Of a stretch of 64,000 bases of DNA, positions 16,031 to 24,880 are shown piece after piece. The stretch's first letter is position 1. Every line of letters starts with the position of its first letter. Source of the stretch: Pandoraea communis (GTDB lineage Bacteria > Pseudomonadota > Gammaproteobacteria > Burkholderiales > Burkholderiaceae); NCBI RefSeq assembly GCF_902459745.1, contig NZ_CABPSJ010000008.1, positions 1-64,000 on the forward strand, read 5' to 3'. The translations under genes were made by a program, and so were the position numbers. The notes beneath the pieces were generated by a model, which saw nothing but the letters and a program-made list of their open reading frames with translations, was not told the DNA's origin and searched no databases.

Positions 16031-17011
16031 TCAGAGCACGTCAACAGGCATGGCATCGGCCTGCGACGCGGCGAAGAGCGCCAGTGCACCGCTGACGATC
16101 AGCCACATCCACATCGAACGCGAGATGAGCCGCCACGCGGCCTTGATGTGTTGTGCCGAGGGCTCCGTGCCGCAACCCAGCGCCGGACGCGTTTCCCACT
16201 CGCCGTGATAGCGCGCCGGCCCACCCAACTGAACGCCGAGACTGCCTGCCCCGGCGGCCATCACCGGCCCGGCATTCGGGCTGGACCACGTGCTGGCCTG
16301 TGTGCGCCAGCAGCCGATGGCGCGCGCCACATCGCCGAAGACGGCGTAGCTCGCCGCCGTGAGGCGTGCGGGAATCCAGTTGAGCACATCGTCGATGCGC
16401 GCGGCGGGGCGGCCAAAATACAGGAACTGGTCGGTGCGATAGCCCCACATCGCGTCGAGCGTGTTCGCCAGCCGGAACAGCACAACGCCCGGCGCGCCCG
16501 CGATGGCGAACCAGAAGAGCGCGCCGAAGATGGCATCGTTGCCGTTCTCCAGCGTCGACTCCACCGCCGCACGCGCGAGATCGGACGCGCTCGCGTCCTC
16601 GGTATCGCGCGAGACGATGCGAGCCGTCAGTGCGCGTGCCTGCGTCAGATCGCCATCGCGCAAGGCATCGGCGATGGGCATCACGTGCTCGCGCAGACTG
16701 CGCGCACCGAGCGCCGCGTACAACGCAAGCGCCTGCCAGAGAATGCCGCTCCAGCCGGGCAGGAACGTCAGGGCCCACGCGACGAGTACCGGCAACACCA
16801 GCATGATCGTCCATGCCCATGTGCCGCGCGTCATGGCGCTTATGGGCTTGTCTCGCGTTGCGGGATCGTTGAGCCACGCCTCGACGCCGTTCGCGATGTA
16901 GCCGAATCCGACCAGCGGATGCCATCGGCGCGGCTCGCCAAGCCAGGCGTCGAGCAACACGCCGATCAGCGCAGCGAGCCAGAGCGATTCGGGAGCGAGT
17001 CCGGTGAGCAT
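16031..17011 (-). CDS. cbiB: Adenosylcobinamide-phosphate synthase
   Basis: Membrane enzyme that joins aminopropanol (phosphate) to adenosylcobyric acid. The 326-residue protein has several hydrophobic helices and the family segments DAWLGEPRRWHPLVGFGYIA (about 21-40), DDVLNWIPARLTA near 210 and RARALTARIVSRDTE-like motifs near 130. It lies six bases after cobU and 27 bases before cobD in a leftward run. It is also called cobD in the aerobic-pathway naming. The partner substrate comes from CobQ, encoded divergently at 17610. Confidence 0.9.
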   Translation of the reverse strand: MLTGLAPESLWLAALIGVLLDAWLGEPRRWHPLVGFGYIANGVEAWLNDPATRDKPISAMTRGTWAWTIMLVLPVLVAWALTFLPGWSGILWQALALYAALGARSLREHVMPIADALRDGDLTQARALTARIVSRDTEDASASDLARAAVESTLENGNDAIFGALFWFAIAGAPGVVLFRLANTLDAMWGYRTDQFLYFGRPAARIDDVLNWIPARLTAASYAVFGDVARAIGCWRTQASTWSSPNAGPVMAAGAGSLGVQLGGPARYHGEWETRPALGCGTEPSAQHIKAAWRLISRSMWMWLIVSGALALFAASQADAMPVDVL

Positions 17012-17017
17012 CGGCGA

Positions 17018-17569
17018 TTATCCTTTGACGGCCATCGGCAGGCCGGCGACGACAAAGCGCACGTGCGGCGCCAGCGCGGCGACCCGCTGATTCAGACGGC
17101 CGAGTTCATCGACATAACGGCGCGTCAGCGAGCCCATCGGGATCACGCCGAGACCGATTTCGTTGCTGACGATGACGATCTTGCCGTGCAGCGACACCAG
17201 CGTCTGCGCCAGCGAATCGACGACGTCATGCCATTGTGCATCGCTGGCGGGGCCGTCGGGATGATCGTCGGGGGGGCATAGCCAGCCGGCCAGCCACAGG
17301 GGCAGGCAATCGACCAGCACGCAATGGCCATCACGGGCGGCTTCGCGTAACGCGCCTGCGAGGTTCCGCCCGACTTCCACGGTTTGCCAGTGCGCAGGAC
17401 GGCTGGTGCGATGATGGGCAATGCGAGCGCGCATCTCGGGCTCATCGCTCACCGCAGCGGTGGCGAGGTAGGTGACTGGCAGGCCGCTTTGTCCGGCAAG
17501 ACGTTCGGCGAACGCACTTTTGCCGGAGCGCGCGCCACCCAGCACGAAAGTCAGGTCGAGAGCACTCAT
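17018..17569 (-). CDS. cobU: Adenosylcobinamide kinase/adenosylcobinamide-phosphate guanylyltransferase
   Basis: Bifunctional enzyme that phosphorylates adenosylcobinamide and then transfers GMP, producing the GDP-activated substrate of CobS. The 183-residue protein opens with [20 protein letters not shown], whose GGARSGKS (about residues 10-17) is the P-loop. Later segments RRIAHHR-like [12 protein letters not shown] and [12 protein letters not shown] (about 132-143) are typical. MSALDL at 17569 is chosen as the start by alignment to the family; an upstream extension would run into the cobQ promoter gap. Only 40 bp separate it from the divergent cobQ start. Confidence 0.93.
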   Translation of the reverse strand: MSALDLTFVLGGARSGKSAFAERLAGQSGLPVTYLATAAVSDEPEMRARIAHHRTSRPAHWQTVEVGRNLAGALREAARDGHCVLVDCLPLWLAGWLCPPDDHPDGPASDAQWHDVVDSLAQTLVSLHGKIVIVSNEIGLGVIPMGSLTRRYVDELGRLNQRVAALAPHVRFVVAGLPMAVKG

Positions 17570-17609
17570 GGGCGATATTGTACGAGCGCCCGATGCGATA
17601 ATTCGCGCC

Positions 17610-19118
17610 ATGAGTGAAATCCCTGCCAATTTCGACGCGTACACGCGCCCTCGCCGCGGCACCCTGATGATTCAGGGAACGTCCTCGGATGCGGGCAAGA
17701 GTACGGTGGTCGCCGGGTTGTGCCGCCTGCTGTATCGCGAGGGGGTGCGCGTGGCGCCGTTCAAACCGCAGAACATGGCGCTCAACAGCGCCGTGACCAC
17801 CGACGGCGGCGAGATCGGGCGCGCACAGGCCTTGCAGGCACAGGCCGCCGGTGTGGCGCCGCACACAGACTTCAACCCGGTGTTGCTCAAGCCGAGCAGC
17901 GACCGTGGTGCGCAGGTCATCATCGGCGGCAAGGTCATGGCCGATCTCGACGCGCGCGCCTATCACGAGTACAAACCGCGCGCGATGGCGGCCGTGCTGG
18001 CCGCTTACGACCGGTTGCGCACAGGCTACGACGCGGTGCTCGTCGAAGGCGCGGGCAGCCCGGCCGAAGTGAATCTGCGCTCGCGCGATATTGCGAACAT
18101 GGGATTTGCCGAGGCGGTCGACGCCCCGGTGTTGCTCGTCGCCGATATCGACCGGGGAGGGGTGTTCGCACAATTGCTCGGCACGCTCGCGTGTCTGTCG
18201 GACAGCGAGCGCGCACGCATCAAGGGTTTCATCATCAATCGGTTTCGCGGCGATCCGTCGTTGCTCACCAGCGGTCTCGAGTGGCTCGAGGCGCGCACGG
18301 GGATTCCGGTGTTGGGCGTGCTGCCGTATCTTCACGGCCTGCATCTGGACGGCGAAGACATGCTGCCCGGCGAGCGCCATAAGGCGGCCAGTGGCGAGAC
18401 GCGTCTGCGCGTTGCCGTGCCTGCGTTGCCTCGCATCAGCAATCACACCGATTTCGACGCCCTGCGGGCGCACCCGCAAGTCGATTTCCGCTATGTGGGC
18501 GCTGGCGAATCGTGGCCGGCGAGCGACCTCGTGATCCTTCCCGGCAGCAAGCATGTGCGTGCCGATCTGGCATGGCTACGTGCGCAGGGCTGGGAGCCGG
18601 CCATCACGCGGCATCTGCGCTATGGCGGCAAGGTGCTCGGTATCTGCGGTGGCTTGCAGATGCTCGGCACGGCGATTCACGATCCGCAGGGGCTGGAGGG
18701 CGACGCCGGGACGACCGGCGGCCTCGGTTGGCTGGCGATCGAGACCACGATGGAGGCGCAAAAACAGCTCCGTGTCGTGGCGGGACGTTTGAGCACAGGC
18801 GATGCACCCGTGAGCGGCTATGAGATTCACATGGGCGTGACACGCGGGGCGGCGCTCGAGCGCCCGGCCATCTGGCTGGACGACGAAGGCACCGAACGCG
18901 CCGATGGCGCCCGCTCGACCGACGATCAGGTCATGGGGACGTATTTGCATGGGTTGTTCGATACCCCGCAGGCTTTGCAGGGGTTGCTCACGTGGGCCGG
19001 TGCCCGCGATCTCGAGACGCTGGACTACAACGCATTGCGCGAAGCGTCGCTCGACAGGCTGGCGGATTCGTTCGCCGCACATCTGGACCTCCCACGCGTG
19101 TGGGCGTGCCTGCGCTAA
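17610..19118 (+). CDS. cobQ: Cobyric acid synthase
   Basis: Glutamine-dependent enzyme amidating four carboxyls of adenosylcobyrinic acid a,c-diamide. At 502 residues it has the full family length. The N-terminal synthetase domain contains [20 protein letters not shown] (P-loop near residues 20-33), [10 protein letters not shown] and [13 protein letters not shown]. The C-terminal class I glutaminase-like domain contains the nucleophile Cys near residue 346 in [11 protein letters not shown] and a late HGLFDTP with the His. It diverges from cobU across a 40-bp gap that must hold both promoters, so joint regulation is likely. Confidence 0.95.
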   Translation: MSEIPANFDAYTRPRRGTLMIQGTSSDAGKSTVVAGLCRLLYREGVRVAPFKPQNMALNSAVTTDGGEIGRAQALQAQAAGVAPHTDFNPVLLKPSSDRGAQVIIGGKVMADLDARAYHEYKPRAMAAVLAAYDRLRTGYDAVLVEGAGSPAEVNLRSRDIANMGFAEAVDAPVLLVADIDRGGVFAQLLGTLACLSDSERARIKGFIINRFRGDPSLLTSGLEWLEARTGIPVLGVLPYLHGLHLDGEDMLPGERHKAASGETRLRVAVPALPRISNHTDFDALRAHPQVDFRYVGAGESWPASDLVILPGSKHVRADLAWLRAQGWEPAITRHLRYGGKVLGICGGLQMLGTAIHDPQGLEGDAGTTGGLGWLAIETTMEAQKQLRVVAGRLSTGDAPVSGYEIHMGVTRGAALERPAIWLDDEGTERADGARSTDDQVMGTYLHGLFDTPQALQGLLTWAGARDLETLDYNALREASLDRLADSFAAHLDLPRVWACLR

Positions 19119-19211
19119 CGCCGAGGGGCAGGGCCGGCAGGGCAGCGCGAGCATGAAGCCGCCATCCAACCGTTGTAAGATGGGCGGAAAATCGACCTCG
19201 GGGAGTCTGCA

Positions 19212-19835
19212 ATGCCGGTGATCGTGGTGGCGAATCCAAAGGGTGGCGTGGGCAAGAGCACGCTGGCAACGAATCTGGCCGGGTATCTGGCCGCGCAGGG
19301 CCACGCTGTGATGCTCGGCGACACCGACCGGCAGCAGTCGTCGCGAGCCTGGCTGGGCCTGCGCCCGCCGGCGCTGCGTTCGATAGGCACCTGGGAAGTC
19401 GATCACAACGATGTCGCCCGTCCGCCCAAGGGCACCACCCACGCGGTGCTCGATACCCCCGCCGGCCTGCACGGCAAACGCCTCGAATCGATCCTCAGAC
19501 TTGCCGACCATGTGCTGGTGCCGTTGCAGCCGTCGATCTTCGATATTCTCGCCACGCGCGATTTTCTGCAGAAGCTCGGTGAGGAGAAGGCGGTGAGGCA
19601 GGGGGATGTGCGTATCGGCGTGGTCGGCATGCGGGTCGACGCCCGCACCCGTGCGGCGGATCAGCTCTCGCGGTACTGCGAAGAGGCGGGCCTGCCGGTG
19701 CTGGGGATGCTGCGCAACACGCAGAACTATGTGCAACTCGCCGCGCACGGCCTCACGCTGTGGGACGTGGCGCCGGGACGCGTCGAACGCGATCTGCCGC
19801 AGTGGGCGGGCATCACCGCGTTTGTGGCGAGGTGA
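19212..19835 (+). CDS. Orphan ParA-family ATPase
   Basis: A 207-residue cytoplasmic P-loop ATPase with the deviant Walker A motif [20 protein letters not shown] at residues 7-26, including the signature Lys before the loop. Walker B-like VLDTPAG follows near 80. Proteins of this short MinD/ParA type position cargo on membranes or DNA. No parB, no centromere-like repeats and no cargo gene are adjacent, so chromosome partitioning is unlikely to be its job here. RLADHVLVPLQPSIFDILAT is typical of single-gene ParA relatives in Burkholderiaceae, as I recall. The cargo is unknown. Confidence 0.8.
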   Translation: MPVIVVANPKGGVGKSTLATNLAGYLAAQGHAVMLGDTDRQQSSRAWLGLRPPALRSIGTWEVDHNDVARPPKGTTHAVLDTPAGLHGKRLESILRLADHVLVPLQPSIFDILATRDFLQKLGEEKAVRQGDVRIGVVGMRVDARTRAADQLSRYCEEAGLPVLGMLRNTQNYVQLAAHGLTLWDVAPGRVERDLPQWAGITAFVAR

Positions 19836-19877
19836 TCGCCAGCGCTCATAACCGGCGCTTACAACCGGCGCATCAAT

Positions 19878-19905
19878 GACGAAGGGGCCCTCGGGCCCCT
19901 TCGTC
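19878..19905. terminator. Hairpin terminator between convergent parA-like and panD genes
   Basis: A 13-bp perfect inverted repeat (19878-19890 GACGAAGGGGCCC with 19893-19905) around a 2-base centre. It has no long T run on either side, so it is a GC-rich hairpin serving both directions, not a textbook intrinsic terminator. Confidence 0.65.
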
Positions 19906-19938
19906 GTTAGCGCCGAAGCGCTGTCGGTCTTTGATGCC

Positions 19939-20361
19939 TTATTTCGTTGCCTGAGCGGCTTCGAAGGCGCGGGTCTCTTCCCATGCTTGCAGCGGCACGT
20001 GATCGCGTTCGCCCTTCTGCACGTTCTTGTCGTCGACGAACACCAGCTTCGGCTTGAAGCCGGCCAGCACTTCCTTCTCTTCGACCTGCGCGTACGACAC
20101 GATGATGACGATGTCGCCCAACTGTGCGCGGCGTGCCGCTGCGCCGTTGAGCGAGATCATGCCGCTGCCGCGCTCGCCGCGAATGGCATACGTGGTGAAG
20201 CGCTCACCGTTGTTGACGTTGAAGATGTCGATTTGCTCATTTTCGACAAGGCCCGAGGCTTCGAGCAGGTTTTCGTCGATCGCACACGAGCCTTCGTAAT
20301 GCAATTCGCAATGCGTCACGGTGGCGCGGTGGATCTTCGACTTGAGCATGGTGCGGTACAT
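19939..20361 (-). CDS. panD: Aspartate 1-decarboxylase proenzyme
   Basis: Makes beta-alanine from L-aspartate for pantothenate and CoA synthesis. The 140-residue precursor cleaves itself between Gly24 and Ser25 (in [12 protein letters not shown]) to create the pyruvoyl cofactor. Other conserved features are [12 protein letters not shown] at the N-terminus, Tyr in [12 protein letters not shown], and [16 protein letters not shown]. It lies downstream of panC in the same direction, separated by 127 bp holding two strong hairpins, so coupling to panC may be partial. The C-terminal 20 residues extend past the usual core. Confidence 0.95.
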   Translation of the reverse strand: MYRTMLKSKIHRATVTHCELHYEGSCAIDENLLEASGLVENEQIDIFNVNNGERFTTYAIRGERGSGMISLNGAAARRAQLGDIVIIVSYAQVEEKEVLAGFKPKLVFVDDKNVQKGERDHVPLQAWEETRAFEAAQATK

Positions 20362-20409
20362 GGCTTGCCTCTAGTGTTGCGGTGTCGCGCAAGCGGCGCG
20401 ACGAAAGAT

Positions 20410-20481
20410 GCGCGTGCCACCGGCACGCGCGGCTTGCGTCGGGAGCACGCGGCACCGGTCGTCCGGCCGTGCGCCGCGTGC
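20410..20481. repeat. Two strong hairpins between panC and panD
   Basis: First: GCGCGTGCC (20410-20418) with GGCACGCGC (20422-20430), 3-base loop. Second: GCACGCGGC (20445-20453) with GCCGCGTGC (20473-20481). Neither has a T run. They could slow or partly end transcription between panC and panD, or protect one part of the message. Confidence 0.6.
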
Positions 20482-20488
20482 CCGGCGC

Positions 20489-21376
<888 letters not shown>

Positions 21377-21496
21377 TTATCTGGCAAGGGCGTGGCCGCC
21401 AAAATGTCCGGGGGGATTGTAGAGGAAATCTCAATGCGCGTGCGCAAAAAACGCACTGTTCAACGGACTCCCCGGCCGCGAGGATTCACCGGGCGC

Positions 21497-22597
21497 TCAG
21501 TTGGGGGAATAGGTCAGGCGGACATAGATCGGCGCAAATGGCTCGGCCTGAGTGATCTCCAGCAACGATTCGCGCGAGAGTTCGAGCATGGCGATGAAGT
21601 TGACCACGACGACGGGCACGCCGCGCGTGACATCGAAGAGTTCGGTGAACTCCATGAAGCGGGCGCCCTGCAAACGCCGCAGGATCTGACTCATGTGCTC
21701 GCGCACGGACAGCTCTTCGCGCGAGATCTTGTGATGCTGCACGAGCTTGGCGCGGCGCAGCACTTCGGCCCAAGCCGCGCGCAGATCTTCGGCATCGACA
21801 TCGGGAAAGCGCGGCTGGAGGCTCTGCTCGATATATACCTGCGAGCGCAGGAAATCGCGGCCAAGCACCGGCAGGGTGTCGAGTTTCTGGGCGGCGAGCT
21901 TCATCTGCTCGTACTCCAGCAGGCGGCGCACGAGTTCCGCGCGCGGATCTTCGGCCTCTTCGCCCGTATCGGCCTTCTTGACCGGCAAGAGCATGCGCGA
22001 CTTGATCTCGATGAGCATCGCCGCCATGAGCAGATACTCGGACGCGAGTTCGAGATTGGTCCGGCGGATCTGTTCGACGTAGAGCAGGTACTGCTTCGTG
22101 ACCTGCGCCATCGGAATGTCGAGCACGTTGAAGTTCTGCTTGCGGATCAGATACAGCAACAAGTCGAGCGGGCCTTCGAAGGCTTCGAGGAAGATCTCGA
22201 GCGCGTCCGGCGGGATGTAGAGATCGTTCGGCAGTGCGAAGAGCGGCTCGCCATACAGGCGCGCACGCGCGACGCCGTCGACCGTGTCGGGCGTGGTGTC
22301 CTGCCCGTTCTGCGGTGCGGGCAATTCCGTCGTCGCAACCACAGCGGGATGAGGCTTGATCGCCTGCGCTTCCGATGCTTCCAACGGCGTCATCCCCGCG
22401 GGGGCGTCCGCTTCGCTCGATTCGTCTGCTTCGTCCGATTTGCCACCGCTGCCGGACTCTCCTGCTGCGGCAGACGTTTCGATCGACGCATCGCTGTGCC
22501 CGTCATCCGGCACCGCATCGACGTGCGCAGACACCGGCGCGATCTTGGGGATCGGCTCTGGCGTGTGCGACGGATCGTCGGGCGAACTCGGATTCAA
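21497..22597 (-). CDS. scpA: Segregation and condensation protein A
   Basis: Kleisin subunit that bridges SMC heads in chromosome condensation, working with ScpB. The conserved core begins near residue 120 with EIFLEAFEGPLDLLLYLIRK and continues with ASEYLLMAAMLIEIKSRMLL, then the C-terminal winged-helix part. The first 115 residues are an acidic, Ser/Ala/Glu-rich, probably disordered extension. The frame opens at TTG 22597 with no good ribosome binding site, only 27 bases after the DUF3460 stop and in the same frame. A later start such as ATG 22393 is possible, so the N-terminus is uncertain although the identity is not. Confidence 0.9.
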   Translation of the reverse strand: MNPSSPDDPSHTPEPIPKIAPVSAHVDAVPDDGHSDASIETSAAAGESGSGGKSDEADESSEADAPAGMTPLEASEAQAIKPHPAVVATTELPAPQNGQDTTPDTVDGVARARLYGEPLFALPNDLYIPPDALEIFLEAFEGPLDLLLYLIRKQNFNVLDIPMAQVTKQYLLYVEQIRRTNLELASEYLLMAAMLIEIKSRMLLPVKKADTGEEAEDPRAELVRRLLEYEQMKLAAQKLDTLPVLGRDFLRSQVYIEQSLQPRFPDVDAEDLRAAWAEVLRRAKLVQHHKISREELSVREHMSQILRRLQGARFMEFTELFDVTRGVPVVVVNFIAMLELSRESLLEITQAEPFAPIYVRLTYSPN

Positions 22598-22624
22598 TGC
22601 GGAACTCGGCCGGAAGGCGGTAAC

Positions 22625-22807
22625 TTATTCGCTTTGGTAGACGTACGCCTGCTGGGCCACACGCGACTGCTGGGCGCGGCGGCGCTCTTCCATGTCGATC
22701 GGCTGCTTGTCCCACAGCAGCGAGCGGCCTTGGCGTTGCTCGGCTTCCAGCGCGGGCTTCTCGGACTTCAGTTGCTTGATGAATTGGGTGATGTCGGATT
22801 CGTACAT
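22625..22807 (-). CDS. DUF3460 family small protein
   Basis: A 60-residue soluble protein starting MYESDITQFIKQLKSEKPAL, the hallmark of the DUF3460 family found upstream of scpA or panC in Betaproteobacteria. It is strongly charged and predicted helical, with Arg/Gln-rich segments and LLWDKQPID in the middle. The function is unknown. It leads a leftward group with scpA; the adjacent tamA gene diverges from a 264-bp gap. Confidence 0.85.
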   Translation of the reverse strand: MYESDITQFIKQLKSEKPALEAEQRQGRSLLWDKQPIDMEERRRAQQSRVAQQAYVYQSE

Positions 22808-23071
22808 GGTCGAATGCTTGAAAAATAGGCAGAAGCGGCGTCATCGCGATGGCGCCAATCGACGCAGATTCTACCGCAAACGCGTCCCGGTTCCCCTTTT
22901 TGGCTGATTTGAGAGACACGGGTGAATACGCCGTGGGGATATGGTCAAATATGCCCCATCTACGCATCGCACGTTACGTCGTTGTGCGATGCTTGCCAAC
23001 ATTGTCCGATTGAGCCCCCTGAACCGCACGCGGGACAACCCGCGGCGGTATTTAAGATTTCAAGGAAGGTT

Positions 23072-24880
23072 TTGACCGTCTCGCAGATCAAACCCGGTTT
23101 CGACGTTTCTCGTCGCCTCGGTGTGCGCCCTTTGCGCACCCTGCCTGCCGCGCTTCTGACGCTTGCCACATTGACCTGTGGCCTATTGGTGCCCGGCGTG
23201 GCACAGGCCGATTATCGTGTTCGTGTCGACGCACCAAACGGCCTGGCCAAGCTCCTCAGGGACAATCTCGACCTCGTGCGTTATGCCGAGCGCGACGACA
23301 TTGGAGAGGCGCAGTTCGAGCACCTGATTGCGACCGTCGGTGAGCAGATTCAGGAACTCACGTCGACGGAGGGCTATTTCTCCCCCGTCACGCACGTGGA
23401 CGTGGCCACCATCAACGGCCGCCACGACGTTCACGTCACGGTCGACTCGGGACCGCGCACGTATATCAAGAACCTCGACCTGAAGTTCGAAGGCCCGGTG
23501 ATCGAGCAGAACCCGCAGCGCGTCGAGCAATTGCGTCGCGCCTGGGAGCTGCCGGTGGACGCCCCGTTCCGTCAGGCCGACTGGGACAAGGCGAAGAACG
23601 ACACGCTGTTTCAACTCGGACAGAAGCGGTATCACGCGGCGAAGATGTCGTTCTCGCGCGCAACGGTCGATGCCGACAGCGACACGGCGTCGCTTGCGGC
23701 CACCTACGAGAGTGGCCCGCCGTTCACGCTGGGCCCGCTCATCATCTCCGGCACCCGGCGCTATCCCGAGCAGATCATCCGCAACGTCAACCCGCTGTCC
23801 GAGGGCGAGCCGTTCGACGCCGATCGCTTGCAGGAACTGCAACGCCAGATTCAGGCGACGCCGTATTTCTCGAACGTCATCATTTCGGTGACGGAAGATC
23901 CCGAGAAGGCCGCGAACGCGCCGATCGAGGTGAACGTGCGCGAGTTCCCGGAACACCGTGTGCAGAGCGGGGTGGGTTATACGACGGATACGGGGGCGAG
24001 CGTCAATGGCCGGTATTCCTACTACAACCTGTTCGGCCGCGCGTGGACATTCGACTCTCAGGCGCGTCTGGAGCAATACCGGCAGGGCGGTTATGCCGAG
24101 ATCGGCATGCCGCCCGACACCACCGGGTACACCAATAGCCTGCGCGGATCGTTCGAGCGCACCTATCTGAACGGCCTCGATCAGCGCTCGAGCCAGATCG
24201 GCGTGAAGCGCGCACGCTCGCGCGAGCGCTACGACTGGGCCTACACGCTCGACCTCTACCGCGCCGACGAACGTCCGGACGGCGGTCAGCGATTTCTCAA
24301 CAAGGCGCTCGTACCTGCGTTTGCCTGGAACCGTCGTGACGTGGACGACCTGATCTTTCCCCGCAAGGGCAACATCATCAACACGCAGATCGGCCTGGCC
24401 GCGAAGCCGCTGCTGACCGATCAGAGTTTTGCGCGTCTCTATGGCCGTATCCGCCAGTACTTTCCCGTCGGACAACGCGATCTCGTGATCGCTCGTCTGG
24501 AGCTTGGCGCCGTGCTTACGAACGGCAACACCAACCGCATCCCGTCGCCGCTGCTGTTCTTCGCGGGCGGTACGTCGTCGATTCGTGGGTACACCTATCA
24601 GAGCATCGGCCGTCAGCAGAACGGCACCACATTCCCGACGAAGTACCTCGGTACGGCGAGCCTCGAATACCAGCGCTGGGTGACGCGCGACTGGGGCGGG
24701 GCGGTGTTCTGGGACGTCGGTACGGCGACCGATGACTATCGCCATCCCACGCCGCTATATCACGGCGTGGGTTTCGGCGTGCGTTGGCGCAGTCCCGTCG
24801 GCCCCGTGAATCTCGACCTTGGCTACGGCGTGCGCGACCGGCGCTTGCGTCCGGCTATTTCGCTGGGGGTGGCGTTCTGA
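23072..24880 (+). CDS. tamA: Translocation and assembly module outer membrane protein TamA
   Basis: Omp85-family barrel that with TamB helps insert some outer membrane proteins. The 602-residue protein has a signal peptide (hydrophobic PAALLTLATLTCGLLVPGVA, cleavage near AQA-DYRV), POTRA domains (about 50-270; GPLIISGTRRYPEQIIRNVN marks one) and a C-terminal barrel with SSIRGYTYQSIG, ending in Phe. I choose TTG 23072 because AAGGA lies five bases upstream and the signal peptide then starts properly. An in-frame GTG at 22922 would add 50 unlikely residues. The stop overlaps the tamB start by one base (TGATG). Confidence 0.9.
   Translation: MTVSQIKPGFDVSRRLGVRPLRTLPAALLTLATLTCGLLVPGVAQADYRVRVDAPNGLAKLLRDNLDLVRYAERDDIGEAQFEHLIATVGEQIQELTSTEGYFSPVTHVDVATINGRHDVHVTVDSGPRTYIKNLDLKFEGPVIEQNPQRVEQLRRAWELPVDAPFRQADWDKAKNDTLFQLGQKRYHAAKMSFSRATVDADSDTASLAATYESGPPFTLGPLIISGTRRYPEQIIRNVNPLSEGEPFDADRLQELQRQIQATPYFSNVIISVTEDPEKAANAPIEVNVREFPEHRVQSGVGYTTDTGASVNGRYSYYNLFGRAWTFDSQARLEQYRQGGYAEIGMPPDTTGYTNSLRGSFERTYLNGLDQRSSQIGVKRARSRERYDWAYTLDLYRADERPDGGQRFLNKALVPAFAWNRRDVDDLIFPRKGNIINTQIGLAAKPLLTDQSFARLYGRIRQYFPVGQRDLVIARLELGAVLTNGNTNRIPSPLLFFAGGTSSIRGYTYQSIGRQQNGTTFPTKYLGTASLEYQRWVTRDWGGAVFWDVGTATDDYRHPTPLYHGVGFGVRWRSPVGPVNLDLGYGVRDRRLRPAISLGVAF

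Noticed and set aside
16025-17281. 418-codon rightward frame opposite cbiB and cobU
   Set aside because: Antisense shadow; cbiB and cobU carry intact family motifs.
19878-20488. Hairpins around panD considered as a mobile-element end
   Set aside because: No transposase, no target-site duplication; better explained as terminators in convergent or intercistronic gaps.
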